Part shown: positions 1-8,269 of the stretch, piece by piece
Layout of the letters: each line of letters opens with the position of its first letter
How positions within the stretch are numbered: position 1 is the stretch's first letter
Assembly: GCF_003725295.1 (NCBI RefSeq)
Contig: NZ_QICB01000003.1
Span: 186,001 to 250,000, forward strand
Length of the DNA stretch: 64,000 nucleotides
Direction of reading: 5' to 3'
DNA from: Slackia faecicanis
GTDB taxonomy: Bacteria; Actinomycetota; Coriobacteriia; Coriobacteriales; Eggerthellaceae
The notes under the pieces: generated by a model
Database searches by the model: none
Seen by the model: the letters and a program-made list of their open reading frames with translations, nothing else
What the model was told of the DNA's origin: nothing
Program-made: the position numbers and the translations under genes

Positions 1-146
1 CGATATTTTAGCGCATAACCCCATGCGGCGTAAAGAAAAACGCCTCGCCATCACAGAGCCCCCATGCCCGCGCGAACCGGCGCGCGGCAGGCGCGGCGCA
101 CCCGCGCGAGCATCGCCGCCGCCCGCCGGCCGAATCGCCCCATACG
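1..146. other. non-coding edge of window
   Basis: No convincing gene is seen here. A long open frame runs through on the plus strand, but its translation is Arg/Pro/Ala-rich and it continues antisense through nhaA, so it is a GC-driven artefact. A small GC-rich inverted repeat (CCGCGCG at 68-74, CGCGCGG at 81-87) is present without a T-tract. Confidence 0.5.
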
Positions 147-174
147 AAAAGGGGCGGCGCCGAAGCGCCGCCCC
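147..174 (-). terminator. intrinsic terminator of nhaA
   Basis: A perfect 10-bp stem (GGGGCGGCGC / GCGCCGCCCC, loop CGAA) at 151-174 is followed on the minus strand by TTTTCG. It lies about 50 bases past the nhaA stop codon. Confidence 0.8.
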
Positions 175-226
175 TGCGGGTTGCGAGCCGAATAGGCGGC
201 GCATGCGATGCGCGCGCAGCCGTTCG

Positions 227-1828
227 CTATCGGGCGCCTTCGCGCTCGGCCTCTTCGCCCTGATGGGCGCGATAGGCCTCGGCGTCGATGCACACGGCGA
301 CTTCGCTTCGGTCGCCGCTTTCCATAGCCTCTTTGGTCTCGGCGCGATCGGCATGGCCGAAGGTCTCCATGACCTCCATGCTGCTCAGACGCGACTCGGC
401 GTCGGCGACGGACATGTTATCGTCTTCGCCCGGGTTAGCCACGTAGAGCACGCCGCGCTTGGCGTCGGAACGCGCGCCAACGAACAGGAACAAAAAGCCG
501 ATGATGCCCGCCAGCGTGGAAGCGCTGAGGATGGCGGCCTTCGCCGATACGATGAACGCCTCGTTATCGAACGCCAGGTTGGCGACGAAGATCGCCATGG
601 TGAAGCCGACGCCGCCCAGAACGGCCGCACCGATCATGTGGTGCCAGTTCACGTTCGCGGGAAGCGAAGCCAGGCCGGTCTTGACCACGATGAAGCTGAA
701 CAGCAGGATGCCGATCGGCTTGCCCAGCAGCAGGCCGAAGAACACGCCCGTGAACACCGGCGAGCCGAGCATGGCGGACGGATCGGCGGTGGCCAGATGC
801 ACGTCGGCGTTGGTCAGCGCGAACAGCGGCAGGATCGCGAAGTAGACCCACGGATAGAGCTTGTGCTCGAGCCTGGTAGCGGGAGGAATGACCTGCGCGG
901 CGATGGCGGACAGGTTCTTCACCTCGCGCATGTAGTCCTTCTGGCCGATGACCGGCTCATCGGGGCGATACGCCTCGTAGGCCTTGCGGATCTTCTTGTC
1001 GGACCAGGCGATGAAGCCCTTCAGATTGATGCGCGAGCCGGACGGGATGGCGAAGGCCAGCAGAACGCCCGCGATCGTGGAATGCACGCCGCTCATGTAG
1101 ACGCAGAACCACAGCACCACGCCCACCAGCAGATACGGCACGAGCGAGTACATGTGGGAGCGGTTCATGAGCACGAGCACCACCATGACGCCCGCGGCGG
1201 CGGCCAGCCAGCCGATGCTGGGCGTCTGGCCGTAGAAGATGGCGATGACCAGGATGGCGATGATATCGTCGGCCACGGCCAGCGTGGACAGGAACACGCG
1301 CACGCCGATCGGCACGCGGTTGCCGAGCAGCGCCATGATGCCGAGCGCGAACGCGATATCGGTCGCGGTGGGAACGCCCCAGCCCATGACGGTGTCGGGG
1401 TTGCCCATGTTGAAGATCAGATAGATCACGATCGGCACCAACACGCCGCCGCATGCCGCCACGATGGGCAGCAGCGCCTGGCGGATGTTGGTCAGCTCGC
1501 CGACGGTCATCTCGTATTTGATCTCGAGACCGACCAGCAAGAAGAAGATAGCCATGAGGATGTCGTTGATGACATGCGAGATGGACATGGTGTATGCGGT
1601 ATCGCCCAGAACGAAGCCGATGTTCTGGTGGATGGCGTGCTCGAACGATTCGTACACGCCGGTGTTCGCGATGATCAGCGCGACGATGGCGGCAAGCAGC
1701 ATGATGCCTGCGGCCTTCGTGGCCGAATGGGTGAACTGGATGATCTTTTTGTACCGGGCCTGGTGAGCGTGAACCTCGTCGATGAAGATCGAGGGTTCGG
1801 CGCCCGTAGGACGCTTTTCAGCGGTCAT
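227..1828 (-). CDS. nhaA: Na+/H+ antiporter NhaA
   Basis: A 533-residue inner-membrane secondary transporter that exchanges protons for sodium in pH and sodium homeostasis. The family signatures are visible: TDIAFALG at about 156-163 and the ion-binding Asp pair in LAVADDII at about 187-188, among roughly eleven to twelve hydrophobic helices. It is much longer than the 388-residue E. coli protein. The extra length is an N-terminal cytoplasmic stretch of about 35 residues, an internal charged loop, and an acidic soluble tail of about 85 residues rich in Glu and Asp. The start chosen is the ATG preceded by GGAGGAGGGG; an upstream in-frame ATG lacks such a site. It is transcribed alone, divergently from the amidohydrolase, and ends at a strong terminator. 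The identification is firm; the role of the acidic tail is unknown. Confidence 0.95.
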   Translation of the reverse strand: MTAEKRPTGAEPSIFIDEVHAHQARYKKIIQFTHSATKAAGIMLLAAIVALIIANTGVYESFEHAIHQNIGFVLGDTAYTMSISHVINDILMAIFFLLVGLEIKYEMTVGELTNIRQALLPIVAACGGVLVPIVIYLIFNMGNPDTVMGWGVPTATDIAFALGIMALLGNRVPIGVRVFLSTLAVADDIIAILVIAIFYGQTPSIGWLAAAAGVMVVLVLMNRSHMYSLVPYLLVGVVLWFCVYMSGVHSTIAGVLLAFAIPSGSRINLKGFIAWSDKKIRKAYEAYRPDEPVIGQKDYMREVKNLSAIAAQVIPPATRLEHKLYPWVYFAILPLFALTNADVHLATADPSAMLGSPVFTGVFFGLLLGKPIGILLFSFIVVKTGLASLPANVNWHHMIGAAVLGGVGFTMAIFVANLAFDNEAFIVSAKAAILSASTLAGIIGFLFLFVGARSDAKRGVLYVANPGEDDNMSVADAESRLSSMEVMETFGHADRAETKEAMESGDRSEVAVCIDAEAYRAHQGEEAEREGAR

Positions 1829-1983
1829 TTCCCCTCCTCCGAAATCTATTCTGGCGGCCGCCCCGACCGGGCTGAGGCCTGCGGCGGGCGTGCCCTGTGC
1901 CCCACCGTCGAAACCCATCGGAAGCCGCAGGTCGAAAGCAAGGAAAAACGACCTATGACGAAGCGATGGAGTTGCCTATTATA
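1829..1983 (-). promoter_or_regulatory. nhaA promoter and long 5' leader
   Basis: A consensus -10 (TATAAT on the minus strand) lies at 1978-1983; no good -35 hexamer is seen 16-18 bases upstream. A start near 1972 would give a leader of about 145 bases before the nhaA ATG. The leader is GC-rich, can form several short stems, and ends in a very strong Shine-Dalgarno. The rest of the 312-bp divergent region up to the amidohydrolase start holds no gene. Confidence 0.45.
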
Positions 1984-2140
1984 TCCCCCTGGTGTTTCGG
2001 ATAGCGAAACTATGCCCCGCACGTTTCCGAACTGCCAAGAAAAACCCTACTGGAACCGCAGCTTGCCGCGGTCCGTCTTCGCCGAGGACACGCCTGACGA
2101 AACGCCGCGCATGCTGCACCCCGTCAAGGAGGATGCCGCC

Positions 2141-3778
2141 ATGCACTCCGACATCATCATCACGAGCGAGCACGTCTTCGCGGGCGTCGAAGGATGCGAC
2201 GAGGCGCGTGCCGCCGCGGTCTGCATCAAGGACGGCCGCATCCAGGCCGTCGTCGACCCCGCCGAAGCCGACGCCTACCGCGGCCCCGACACCCGCACGG
2301 TCGACTACGGCAGCGCCTTCGTCTGCCCGGGCCTGCACGACGCGCACCTGCACGCCTTCCATTCCGCCCTGTACTCGAGCCCTCTGGCCGAAAGCTTCCT
2401 CGGCGAATCCGAAGCCGACTGCGTGGCGCGCCTGGCGCCGCTGGCAGAGCGTCGCCCGACCGGCTGGCTGCTGGCGCAAGGGTGGCGCGAATACCGCTGG
2501 AAGACCCCCGTCATGCCGAGCAAGCATTCGCTCGACGAAGTCTACCCCGACCGCCCCGTGGCCCTGTACTCGGGCGACGCGCACACGCTGTGGCTCAATT
2601 CCTGCGCGCTGGCCGAGCTGGGCGTGACCCGCGACAGCGTGCCCCCCGTGGGCGGCAGCTACGACAAGGACGAAAACGGCGAACTCACCGGCATCGTGCG
2701 CGAGGCGGCCGCCATGGAGCTCATGCCGCGCATCGTGGCCTCGTTCACGCTCGACGAGATAGCCGATGCCTACCGCGGCTTCCTGCGCCGCCTGGCGTCG
2801 CATGGCATCACCTCCGTCTGCGACGTGAGCCTCATGGCGCAGCCCGGACTCGACTTCGTGCGCGACGACGTGTACGCGGCGCTTGAAGAAGCGGGCGACC
2901 TCACCGCGCGCGTGCACCTGTTCCCCACCCTGCTCGACGACATGGGCCGCTTCGAACGCATGCGCGAAACCTACCGTGGCCCGCTGCTCAACGTAGGCGG
3001 CTTCAAGCAGTTCTTCGACGGCGTTTCCAGCCAGCATACCGCCTACCTGCAGGCGCCCTACACCAACGCGCGCTTCGAGGGCGACCGCGGCCAGACCACG
3101 GTACCGTTCGCCACGATGCGCGACCTGATCATGAAGGCCGCCGAAAAAGGCTACCCTGTACGCATCCACACGATCGGAGACGAGGCGATCCACGAGGCGC
3201 TCGACATTTTCGAGGAGGCGCTCGAAACCTACGGAGCGCCGCGCTTCGGACGCAATTCGCTCGAACATCTGGAGAACTTCCAGCCCGACGACATCGAGCG
3301 CCTGGCGCGCCTGGGCGTAATCGCGTCGGTCCAGCCGCCGCACATCACGCTCGATCCGGGCGGCCCCGAGCGCGACCTGGGACCGATGCGCTGCCAGTAC
3401 ATGTGGCCGTTCGCCACCCTGCTCGCAGACGGCGCCACGCTGGCCCTGGGAACCGACTCGCCCGTCGTGGACGTCGACTCGCGCGGCGTGCTCTACACGG
3501 CCGTTACCAGGCAGGATGCCACGACCCACGCTCCGCAGGGCGGCTGGCTCCCCTCCGAGAAGATCGGCATGGCGGACGCGCTGCGCGCCTATGCCGCAGG
3601 TTCTGCCGCGGCGGCGAACGACCCCGACATCGGCACGCTCGAGGCGGGCAAATGGGCCGACATCGCCGTGTTCGACCTCGACCTGCTCGGCGAAGACGCC
3701 GCGCGCGAACCCGAGCGCATCCTCGACATGAACACGCTCGCCACCTACGTGGCGGGCCGCGCGGTCTACGAAGCGTAG
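2141..3778 (+). CDS. amidohydrolase family protein (Amidohydro_3/YtcJ-like)
   Basis: A 545-residue predicted cytoplasmic metal-dependent hydrolase of the amidohydrolase superfamily, branch with YtcJ and N-acyl-D-amino-acid deacylase-like enzymes. Visible features are the N-terminal beta-sandwich segment, the HxH metal motif (His69 and His71 within PGLHDAHLH), downstream histidines in IHTIGDE and LEHLENF, and the late Asp in LGTDSPVVDVD. These are the expected metal ligands and base of a TIM-barrel amidohydrolase. The start is the ATG at 2141, which has AAGGAGG seven bases upstream; the open frame extends far upstream but that part is antisense to nhaA and not protein-like. The substrate cannot be inferred. 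It stands alone, with a terminator downstream and nhaA divergent upstream. Confidence 0.9.
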   Translation: MHSDIIITSEHVFAGVEGCDEARAAAVCIKDGRIQAVVDPAEADAYRGPDTRTVDYGSAFVCPGLHDAHLHAFHSALYSSPLAESFLGESEADCVARLAPLAERRPTGWLLAQGWREYRWKTPVMPSKHSLDEVYPDRPVALYSGDAHTLWLNSCALAELGVTRDSVPPVGGSYDKDENGELTGIVREAAAMELMPRIVASFTLDEIADAYRGFLRRLASHGITSVCDVSLMAQPGLDFVRDDVYAALEEAGDLTARVHLFPTLLDDMGRFERMRETYRGPLLNVGGFKQFFDGVSSQHTAYLQAPYTNARFEGDRGQTTVPFATMRDLIMKAAEKGYPVRIHTIGDEAIHEALDIFEEALETYGAPRFGRNSLEHLENFQPDDIERLARLGVIASVQPPHITLDPGGPERDLGPMRCQYMWPFATLLADGATLALGTDSPVVDVDSRGVLYTAVTRQDATTHAPQGGWLPSEKIGMADALRAYAAGSAAAANDPDIGTLEAGKWADIAVFDLDLLGEDAAREPERILDMNTLATYVAGRAVYEA

Positions 3779-3800
3779 CGCGCGACAAGAGCCCGGAGCG

Positions 3801-3842
3801 AACGCCGGCGACGCCTTGCGAAGGGCGGCGCCGGCGTTTTTC
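3801..3842 (+). terminator. intrinsic terminator after amidohydrolase
   Basis: AACGCCGGCG (3801-3810) pairs with CGCCGGCGTT (3829-3838), with an inner GCC/GGC extension. It is followed by a T-run to 3841. Confidence 0.85.
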
Positions 3843-4013
3843 TTCGGCGCGGCGCAGACACGCCCGGGCGCGTTTCCACGTCCGTTTTGGCCATGCCCGG
3901 ATGCGTGGTTCAAGCCACTTCGACAAGATGGCAACGCGGCTGCGCCATGACACGAGAAGTGCGCTACCATGAACCCAGAACCTAGTTCATCCAGCAACGA
4001 AAGGATGGAAAGC

Positions 4014-4580
4014 ATGGATATCAAAGTCATTGGTCGCAAAGTCACCGTCACCGAGCCGTTGAACGCCTACGCCATCGAGAAGATCGGCAACGCCACCAAA
4101 GTCCTGAGCATCGATATCCCCGAAGCCGAGGTCGTACTGCGCGTCGAGAAGACCCGCGCCATCCCCTGCATCTGCGAAGTCACGCTGCGCCTCAAGGGCC
4201 ACACCATCCACGTGGAAGAGCACGAAGAGGATATGTACGCCGCGATCGATGTGGCCGCCGCGAAGGTCCTGCGCCAGCTGCGCAAGTATAAGACCCGCGT
4301 CATCGACTACCGTATGCGCGAAACCCTGAAGGACACCGCCCCGGCAGAGGCCGGCGCCACCGACTTCGACGAACTCATGGCCGAGCTTTCCGCCGACAAA
4401 GAAGTGGTCCGCGTGAAGGAGATGGACTTCGAGCCTATGACCGAGGAAGAGGCCCTCATCCAGATCGACCTGCTGGGCCACGATTTCTTCGTCTACACCG
4501 ACCGCGACACCAACGAAGTCAACGTCATGTATCGCCGCACGGGCGGCGGCTACGGCCTGCTGAAGCCGAAGGCCGAATAA
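4014..4580 (+). CDS. hpf: ribosome hibernation-promoting factor, long form
   Basis: A 188-residue long-form HPF. It binds the decoding centre of idle 70S ribosomes and dimerises them into 100S particles. The N-terminal half (about residues 1-100) has the S30AE/YfiA pattern beginning MDIKVIGRKVTVT. The C-terminal part (about 125-186, MTEEEALIQIDLLGHDFFVY and the NVMYRRTGGGYGLL segment) is the dimerisation domain that distinguishes the long form. The start at 4014 has AAGGATGG five bases upstream; ATGs at 3969 and 4005 are also in frame but less well placed. It is monocistronic with a strong terminator. Confidence 0.93.
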   Translation: MDIKVIGRKVTVTEPLNAYAIEKIGNATKVLSIDIPEAEVVLRVEKTRAIPCICEVTLRLKGHTIHVEEHEEDMYAAIDVAAAKVLRQLRKYKTRVIDYRMRETLKDTAPAEAGATDFDELMAELSADKEVVRVKEMDFEPMTEEEALIQIDLLGHDFFVYTDRDTNEVNVMYRRTGGGYGLLKPKAE

Positions 4581-4600
4581 ACCGACAGCATGCATTGCCC

Positions 4601-4630
4601 GAGGAGGAGCGAAAGCTCCTCCTCTTTTTT
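4601..4630 (+). terminator. intrinsic terminator of hpf
   Basis: A perfect 10-bp stem, GAGGAGGAGC / GCTCCTCCTC with a GAAA tetraloop, is followed by six T residues. Confidence 0.92.
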
Positions 4631-4710
4631 CGTCTGCAGCCGTACGGTCGAGCCGCGCCCTCGCGAGGCGCAAGAGCGCCCCTTGAGCCGCACGTTGGAA
4701 ACGAAACGGA

Positions 4711-4760
4711 AAGGCCCCGCAGCGGAACCATCTCGGGCGAGATGGGCGCTGCAGGGCCTT
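4711..4760 (-). terminator. terminator of the amino acid ABC operon
   Basis: AAGGCCCTGCAGCG pairs with CGCTGCGGGGCCTT (one mismatch) around a smaller inner stem (CATCTCG/CGAGATG). On the minus strand it is followed by a short pyrimidine-rich tract. It lies 22 bases after the ATPase stop. Confidence 0.65.
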
Positions 4761-4782
4761 CCAAGACGTCATACGGACGCTT

Positions 4783-5547
4783 CTAGTAACGCGCCAGGAA
4801 TTCCTTCGTGCGCTGATGCTGCGGATTGTTCACCACCTGGTCGGCGGGGCCTTCCTCGACGATCACGCCGCCGTCCATGAACACGATGCGGTCGGCCACG
4901 TCGCGCGCGAACTGCATCTCGTGCGTGACGATGACCATGGTCATGTGCTCGGCCGCCAGCTGCTTGATCACCTTGAGCACCTCGGCGGTGAGCTCGGGAT
5001 CGAGCGCGCTGGTGGGTTCGTCGAAAAACACCACTTCGGGGTTCATGCACAGGGCGCGGGCGATGCTCACGCGCTGCTGCTGGCCGCCCGAAAGCTGGCA
5101 GGGCACCTTGTCTTCGTTGCCCTCAAGGCCCATCTTCGCGATCAGCTCGCGCGCCTGGCGCTCCACTTCGGCCTTGTCGCGCTTCTGCACGCAGACGGGC
5201 GCGTCCATGATGTTTTTGAGCACCGTGTAGTGCGGGAACAGGTTGTAGTTCTGAAACACCAGGCCGAACTTCATCTTCGCACGGCGCAGCACGTCGGACT
5301 TGGCGTATTCGGCCTTGCCGCTCTGGCCCGTGCTCGCGACGGTCATGTCGTCATAGTACAGCTCGCCCGAATCGAACGTCTCGAGCAGCGTGGCGCAGCG
5401 CAGAAGCGTCGACTTGCCGCCGCCCGACGGGCCGATCACGGCCACCACTTCGCCCGGCATGACGTCGAGCGAGATGTCCTTGAGCACTTCGTTCTTTCCG
5501 AAGCTCTTTTTCACGTGCGCCAGGCGCACCACGGGTTTTTGATCCAT
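4783..5547 (-). CDS. polar amino acid ABC transporter, ATP-binding protein
   Basis: A 254-residue cytoplasmic ATPase of the GlnQ/HisP type that powers uptake of a polar amino acid. It has Walker A GPSGGGKS (39-46), the signature LSGGQQQR (152-159), Walker B VVFFDEP (172-178) and the switch His in VIVTHEMQ. It is the last gene of a three-gene operon (binding protein, permease, ATPase), 33 bases after the permease. The subfamily is confident; the transported amino acid is not determinable here. Confidence 0.95.
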   Translation of the reverse strand: MDQKPVVRLAHVKKSFGKNEVLKDISLDVMPGEVVAVIGPSGGGKSTLLRCATLLETFDSGELYYDDMTVASTGQSGKAEYAKSDVLRRAKMKFGLVFQNYNLFPHYTVLKNIMDAPVCVQKRDKAEVERQARELIAKMGLEGNEDKVPCQLSGGQQQRVSIARALCMNPEVVFFDEPTSALDPELTAEVLKVIKQLAAEHMTMVIVTHEMQFARDVADRIVFMDGGVIVEEGPADQVVNNPQHQRTKEFLARY

Positions 5548-5580
5548 AAGACAACTTCCTTATTCGTCAAGCCTCGACCC

Positions 5581-6234
5581 TTAGTCGTGGTAGTAGTTCA
5601 TCTTTTTCTCGACGCGGTTGAGGATGACCTCCACCACGAAGTTGAAGACCCAGTAGAAGATGGCCGCGAACACGAACGGCAGCATAGACACCTGCGAGGC
5701 CACGAGCGCCTTGGCCGAGCTGAACATCTCGCCGACGCCGATAGCGAACGCCAGCGACGTGTCTTTGACCAGCGTGATGATTTCGTTGGCCATGGCGGGC
5801 AGAATGCGCTTGACCACCTGCGGAAGCACGATCTTGGTAAACGTCTGCACACGGGAATAGCCCAGAACCTGCGCGGCCTCGAGCTGGCCCTTCGGCACGG
5901 ACTGGATGCCGCTTCGATAGATCTCGGCGAAGTAGGCGGCGTAGTTGATGATGAACGCCACGATGGTCGCGCTGAACTTCGATTCGGTGCTCAGCTCGAT
6001 GCCGAAGATGTAATACGGGGCGAAGTAAATGAAGAACATCTGCAGCATGAGCGGCGTGCCGCGCATGATCGAGATGTAGAACCTGACCAGCAGCGCCAGC
6101 GGCTTGAACTTGCTCATGCGGCCGAAGGCCACGACGATGCCGAGCGGCAGCGACCCGACCAGGGTCAGGAAAAAGATCTGCAAGGTGACCAGGAATCCCG
6201 ATCCAAGGATTCCCAACATAGTACCGATGTCCAC
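5581..6234 (-). CDS. polar amino acid ABC transporter, permease
   Basis: A 217-residue inner-membrane permease of the HisM/GlnP family. It has about five hydrophobic helices and the EAA loop at AAQVLGYSRVQTFTKIVLPQ, which contacts the ATPase. The best start is a GTG at 6234, preceded by AGAGAGGA with five-base spacing; an in-frame TTG eight codons upstream lacks a ribosome-binding site. It sits between the binding-protein and ATPase genes of the same operon. A single permease gene implies a homodimeric channel. Confidence 0.93.
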   Translation of the reverse strand: MDIGTMLGILGSGFLVTLQIFFLTLVGSLPLGIVVAFGRMSKFKPLALLVRFYISIMRGTPLMLQMFFIYFAPYYIFGIELSTESKFSATIVAFIINYAAYFAEIYRSGIQSVPKGQLEAAQVLGYSRVQTFTKIVLPQVVKRILPAMANEIITLVKDTSLAFAIGVGEMFSSAKALVASQVSMLPFVFAAIFYWVFNFVVEVILNRVEKKMNYYHD

Positions 6235-6332
6235 GACTATCCTCTCTCTACAGCGCAAATCGCGGACGAGCGTGCGCCCGTCCGCGATGGTGTTACAGGT
6301 TCGTTCTCTGGGAAGTCTACCTGAAAACGGCT

Positions 6333-7163
6333 TTACTTGATGAGCCAGTTCTCAAAAGACAAACCGTACTCGGAATACTTGTTGCAAAGCTCCTCGATCG
6401 TGCCGTCTTCGTACATGGCCTTCAGCGTCTGGCTGACTTTCTCGGCGGTTTCGACGTTGCCCTTCTTGAAGCCGACCGCGTAGTGTTCGGAGGAAAGCGT
6501 TTCGTCAAGCATGACGTAGGCATCGGGCTTCGCGCTCATCTGGTACTGAGCGATGGACAAGTCGCAGGCGACCGCATCCACAGCGCCGGATTCGAGCTGC
6601 ATGAAGGCGGTGTTGTACTCGCCGATGGTCTCGAGCTTGCCGAAAGTTGCGGCGAGGCCGGCCTTGTCGCCTTCGAGCACGTCGAGGGCGGCGGAATCGA
6701 CCTGGGTGATGACGGTCTTGCCCGCCAGGTCGTCGAAGGACGAGATGCCCTTGTCCTTCTTCACCACGACCACCTGGCCGTTGAGCATATAGGGCTCGGA
6801 GAAGGCGTAGTCGGCTTCGCGGCCTTCCATGGTGAAGCCGTTCCAAATGCAGGAAATAGCACCGCTATTGAGCAAGGTGTCCTTGGCATCCCAATCGATG
6901 GGCTCGTATTTGACCGTCCATCCGTTGCGCTCGGCCACCTCGGCGGCCAGATCGAGGTCGAAGCCGGTGTAGTTGCCGTCGTTGCCGACGAAACCGTAGG
7001 GCGGATACGACTGGTCGAATCCGACGATGAACTCGGCGCCCTCGGCGGGCGCGCCCTGGGGTTCGCTTTCCGTTGCGGCACCGCCGCCGCAGCCTGCCAG
7101 CATGACGGCCGACAGGGCCATCGCCGCCACGAAGGCGATGATCAAAGACAGCTTCTTCTTCAT
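6333..7163 (-). CDS. amino acid ABC transporter, substrate-binding lipoprotein
   Basis: A 276-residue family 3 solute-binding protein anchored to the outer face of the membrane. The signal peptide has a lipobox ending LAGC, with Cys25 as the lipidated residue. The mature part shows the type II periplasmic-binding-protein fold pattern, including GFDQSYPPYGFV, GFDLDLAAEVAERNGW and the dipeptide-rich hinge. The start ATG has AAGGGTGA upstream. It is the first gene of the operon, about 70 bases downstream of a good promoter with a palindromic operator, so this gene's transcription is likely repressor-controlled. Confidence 0.94.
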   Translation of the reverse strand: MKKKLSLIIAFVAAMALSAVMLAGCGGGAATESEPQGAPAEGAEFIVGFDQSYPPYGFVGNDGNYTGFDLDLAAEVAERNGWTVKYEPIDWDAKDTLLNSGAISCIWNGFTMEGREADYAFSEPYMLNGQVVVVKKDKGISSFDDLAGKTVITQVDSAALDVLEGDKAGLAATFGKLETIGEYNTAFMQLESGAVDAVACDLSIAQYQMSAKPDAYVMLDETLSSEHYAVGFKKGNVETAEKVSQTLKAMYEDGTIEELCNKYSEYGLSFENWLIK

Positions 7164-7210
7164 TTCGTCACCCTTCTTTCTGAAACGTTTTCCTCATTAT
7201 GTTCCTCCAT

Positions 7211-7230
7211 CACTTTAGCATGCTAAAGTG
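7211..7230. promoter_or_regulatory. perfect 20-bp palindrome, candidate operator
   Basis: CACTTTAGCA followed directly by TGCTAAAGTG is perfectly symmetrical. It begins four to five bases downstream of the predicted start point of the ABC operon, where a bound repressor would block initiation. The regulator is not identifiable from the site alone. Confidence 0.7.
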
Positions 7231-7240
7231 CTTGGCTGAT

Positions 7241-7269
7241 AGTATAGCACAGCAGAGCGATGAAGTGAA
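7241..7269 (-). promoter_or_regulatory. promoter of the amino acid ABC operon
   Basis: On the minus strand, -35 TTCACT (7264-7269) and -10 TATACT (7241-7246) are separated by 17 bases. The predicted start is near 7234, giving a leader of about 70 bases. Confidence 0.7.
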
Positions 7270-7276
7270 CAGAGCA

Positions 7277-7303
7277 CAAAAAAGCCCCCCGAAAGCGGAG
7301 GGC
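7277..7303 (-). terminator. terminator of the dmsB-torD-dmsC operon
   Basis: GCCCTCCG pairs with CGGGGGGC (one mismatch) around a short loop. It is followed on the minus strand by a T-run (7277-7283) and lies about 107 bases past the dmsC stop. The stretch between (7304-7409) holds no gene. Confidence 0.75.
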
Positions 7304-7409
7304 GGACAATACGCGCCGGCAAACGGGCGCTATGCATTAGAAAGCGCAGGGGAAAGGCACGGAAATGAAGACATGCGGCAACCGGCCCCGACGGCCGGCG
7401 GAGTTTCGC

Positions 7410-8258
7410 TCAAAAACCCGCTGACAAATACGAGGCGTAAAACGGAAGACGAGAAACGAGCACGCTTGAAAGCACAAGCACGCAGCCGCAAACATCGACG
7501 GCGCATGCCCTCAAGCCCGCCGCCTTCGCCGACTTGCGCTGCATGAACCAACCAGTCGAAGCAAGCGCCGAAAAAACGACGATTGACACGACATAAGAAG
7601 GTACGACATCGGCGGCGGAAGCCACGTTGTTCGAAATTCCCGTCAAGAACAGCGCATGGCACGCCATCATTCCCGCCAGCACAACGATAAGCGGCGGCAA
7701 GGCCTTGAGCGCGCATGCATGCCAGCGACCGGTCTCGGGACGAAACGCCCGCATTATCGAAGCACCGAGCGACACGCCCCCCACCAGGGCGGCAAGCCCC
7801 AAGTTAACGGGCGCATGCCACGTATCCCACGAAGGCACCGTAGGCACCGAATACGCAAGCGCCACCATGGCGACCATCGCAGCACACGCGACAACCGACG
7901 CGACGGCGAGCGTGTTCGCGAACCGGCGGCTATACGTCAGCTTGAACGTATAGAGCCAATACACCCCGGCCGCGAACAAGAATGCGACGACGGCCGCGAC
8001 TTCATTGGATAGAGGAGAACGCCCGATGCCCTCGACGGCATGCAGGGCGTTCGCAGGCGTTCCCAAATGCGTCGCCGACGCGATGAAGCCCGCCCAAGCA
8101 ACAGCAAGCGGGACGATCAGCGCATGATTCATCCTATCGCGCACGGCCGCAGCCGTATCGCGGTGCACCAGAAGATACATCGTCGTCAACGCGAAGGCGA
8201 CCGCGCCGGCGGGAGCCAACGCGGTGAACACCGCCAGCGAACCTCCGCTGAACCCCAT
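7410..8258 (-). CDS. DmsC-like membrane anchor subunit of molybdoenzyme
   Basis: A 282-residue polytopic protein with about eight hydrophobic helices and the DmsC family layout (MGFSGGSLAVFTALAPAGAV at the N-terminus, a conserved THLGTP motif at about residues 63-68). Family members anchor the catalytic and iron-sulfur subunits and oxidise menaquinol. It follows the TorD-like gene by 11 bases and is the last gene of the group. The ATG at 8258 follows a GGGGGCAGGG tract. It probably serves the DmsA-like enzyme encoded upstream, since that operon carries no anchor of its own. Confidence 0.85.
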   Translation of the reverse strand: MGFSGGSLAVFTALAPAGAVAFALTTMYLLVHRDTAAAVRDRMNHALIVPLAVAWAGFIASATHLGTPANALHAVEGIGRSPLSNEVAAVVAFLFAAGVYWLYTFKLTYSRRFANTLAVASVVACAAMVAMVALAYSVPTVPSWDTWHAPVNLGLAALVGGVSLGASIMRAFRPETGRWHACALKALPPLIVVLAGMMACHALFLTGISNNVASAADVVPSYVVSIVVFSALASTGWFMQRKSAKAAGLRACAVDVCGCVLVLSSVLVSRLPFYASYLSAGF

Positions 8259-8269
8259 GACCCTGCCCC

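Noticed and set aside
23-2140. Upstream extension of the amidohydrolase frame
   Set aside because: The extra 706 codons run antisense to nhaA and have no protein-like composition. A proper ATG with AAGGAGG starts the real gene at 2141.
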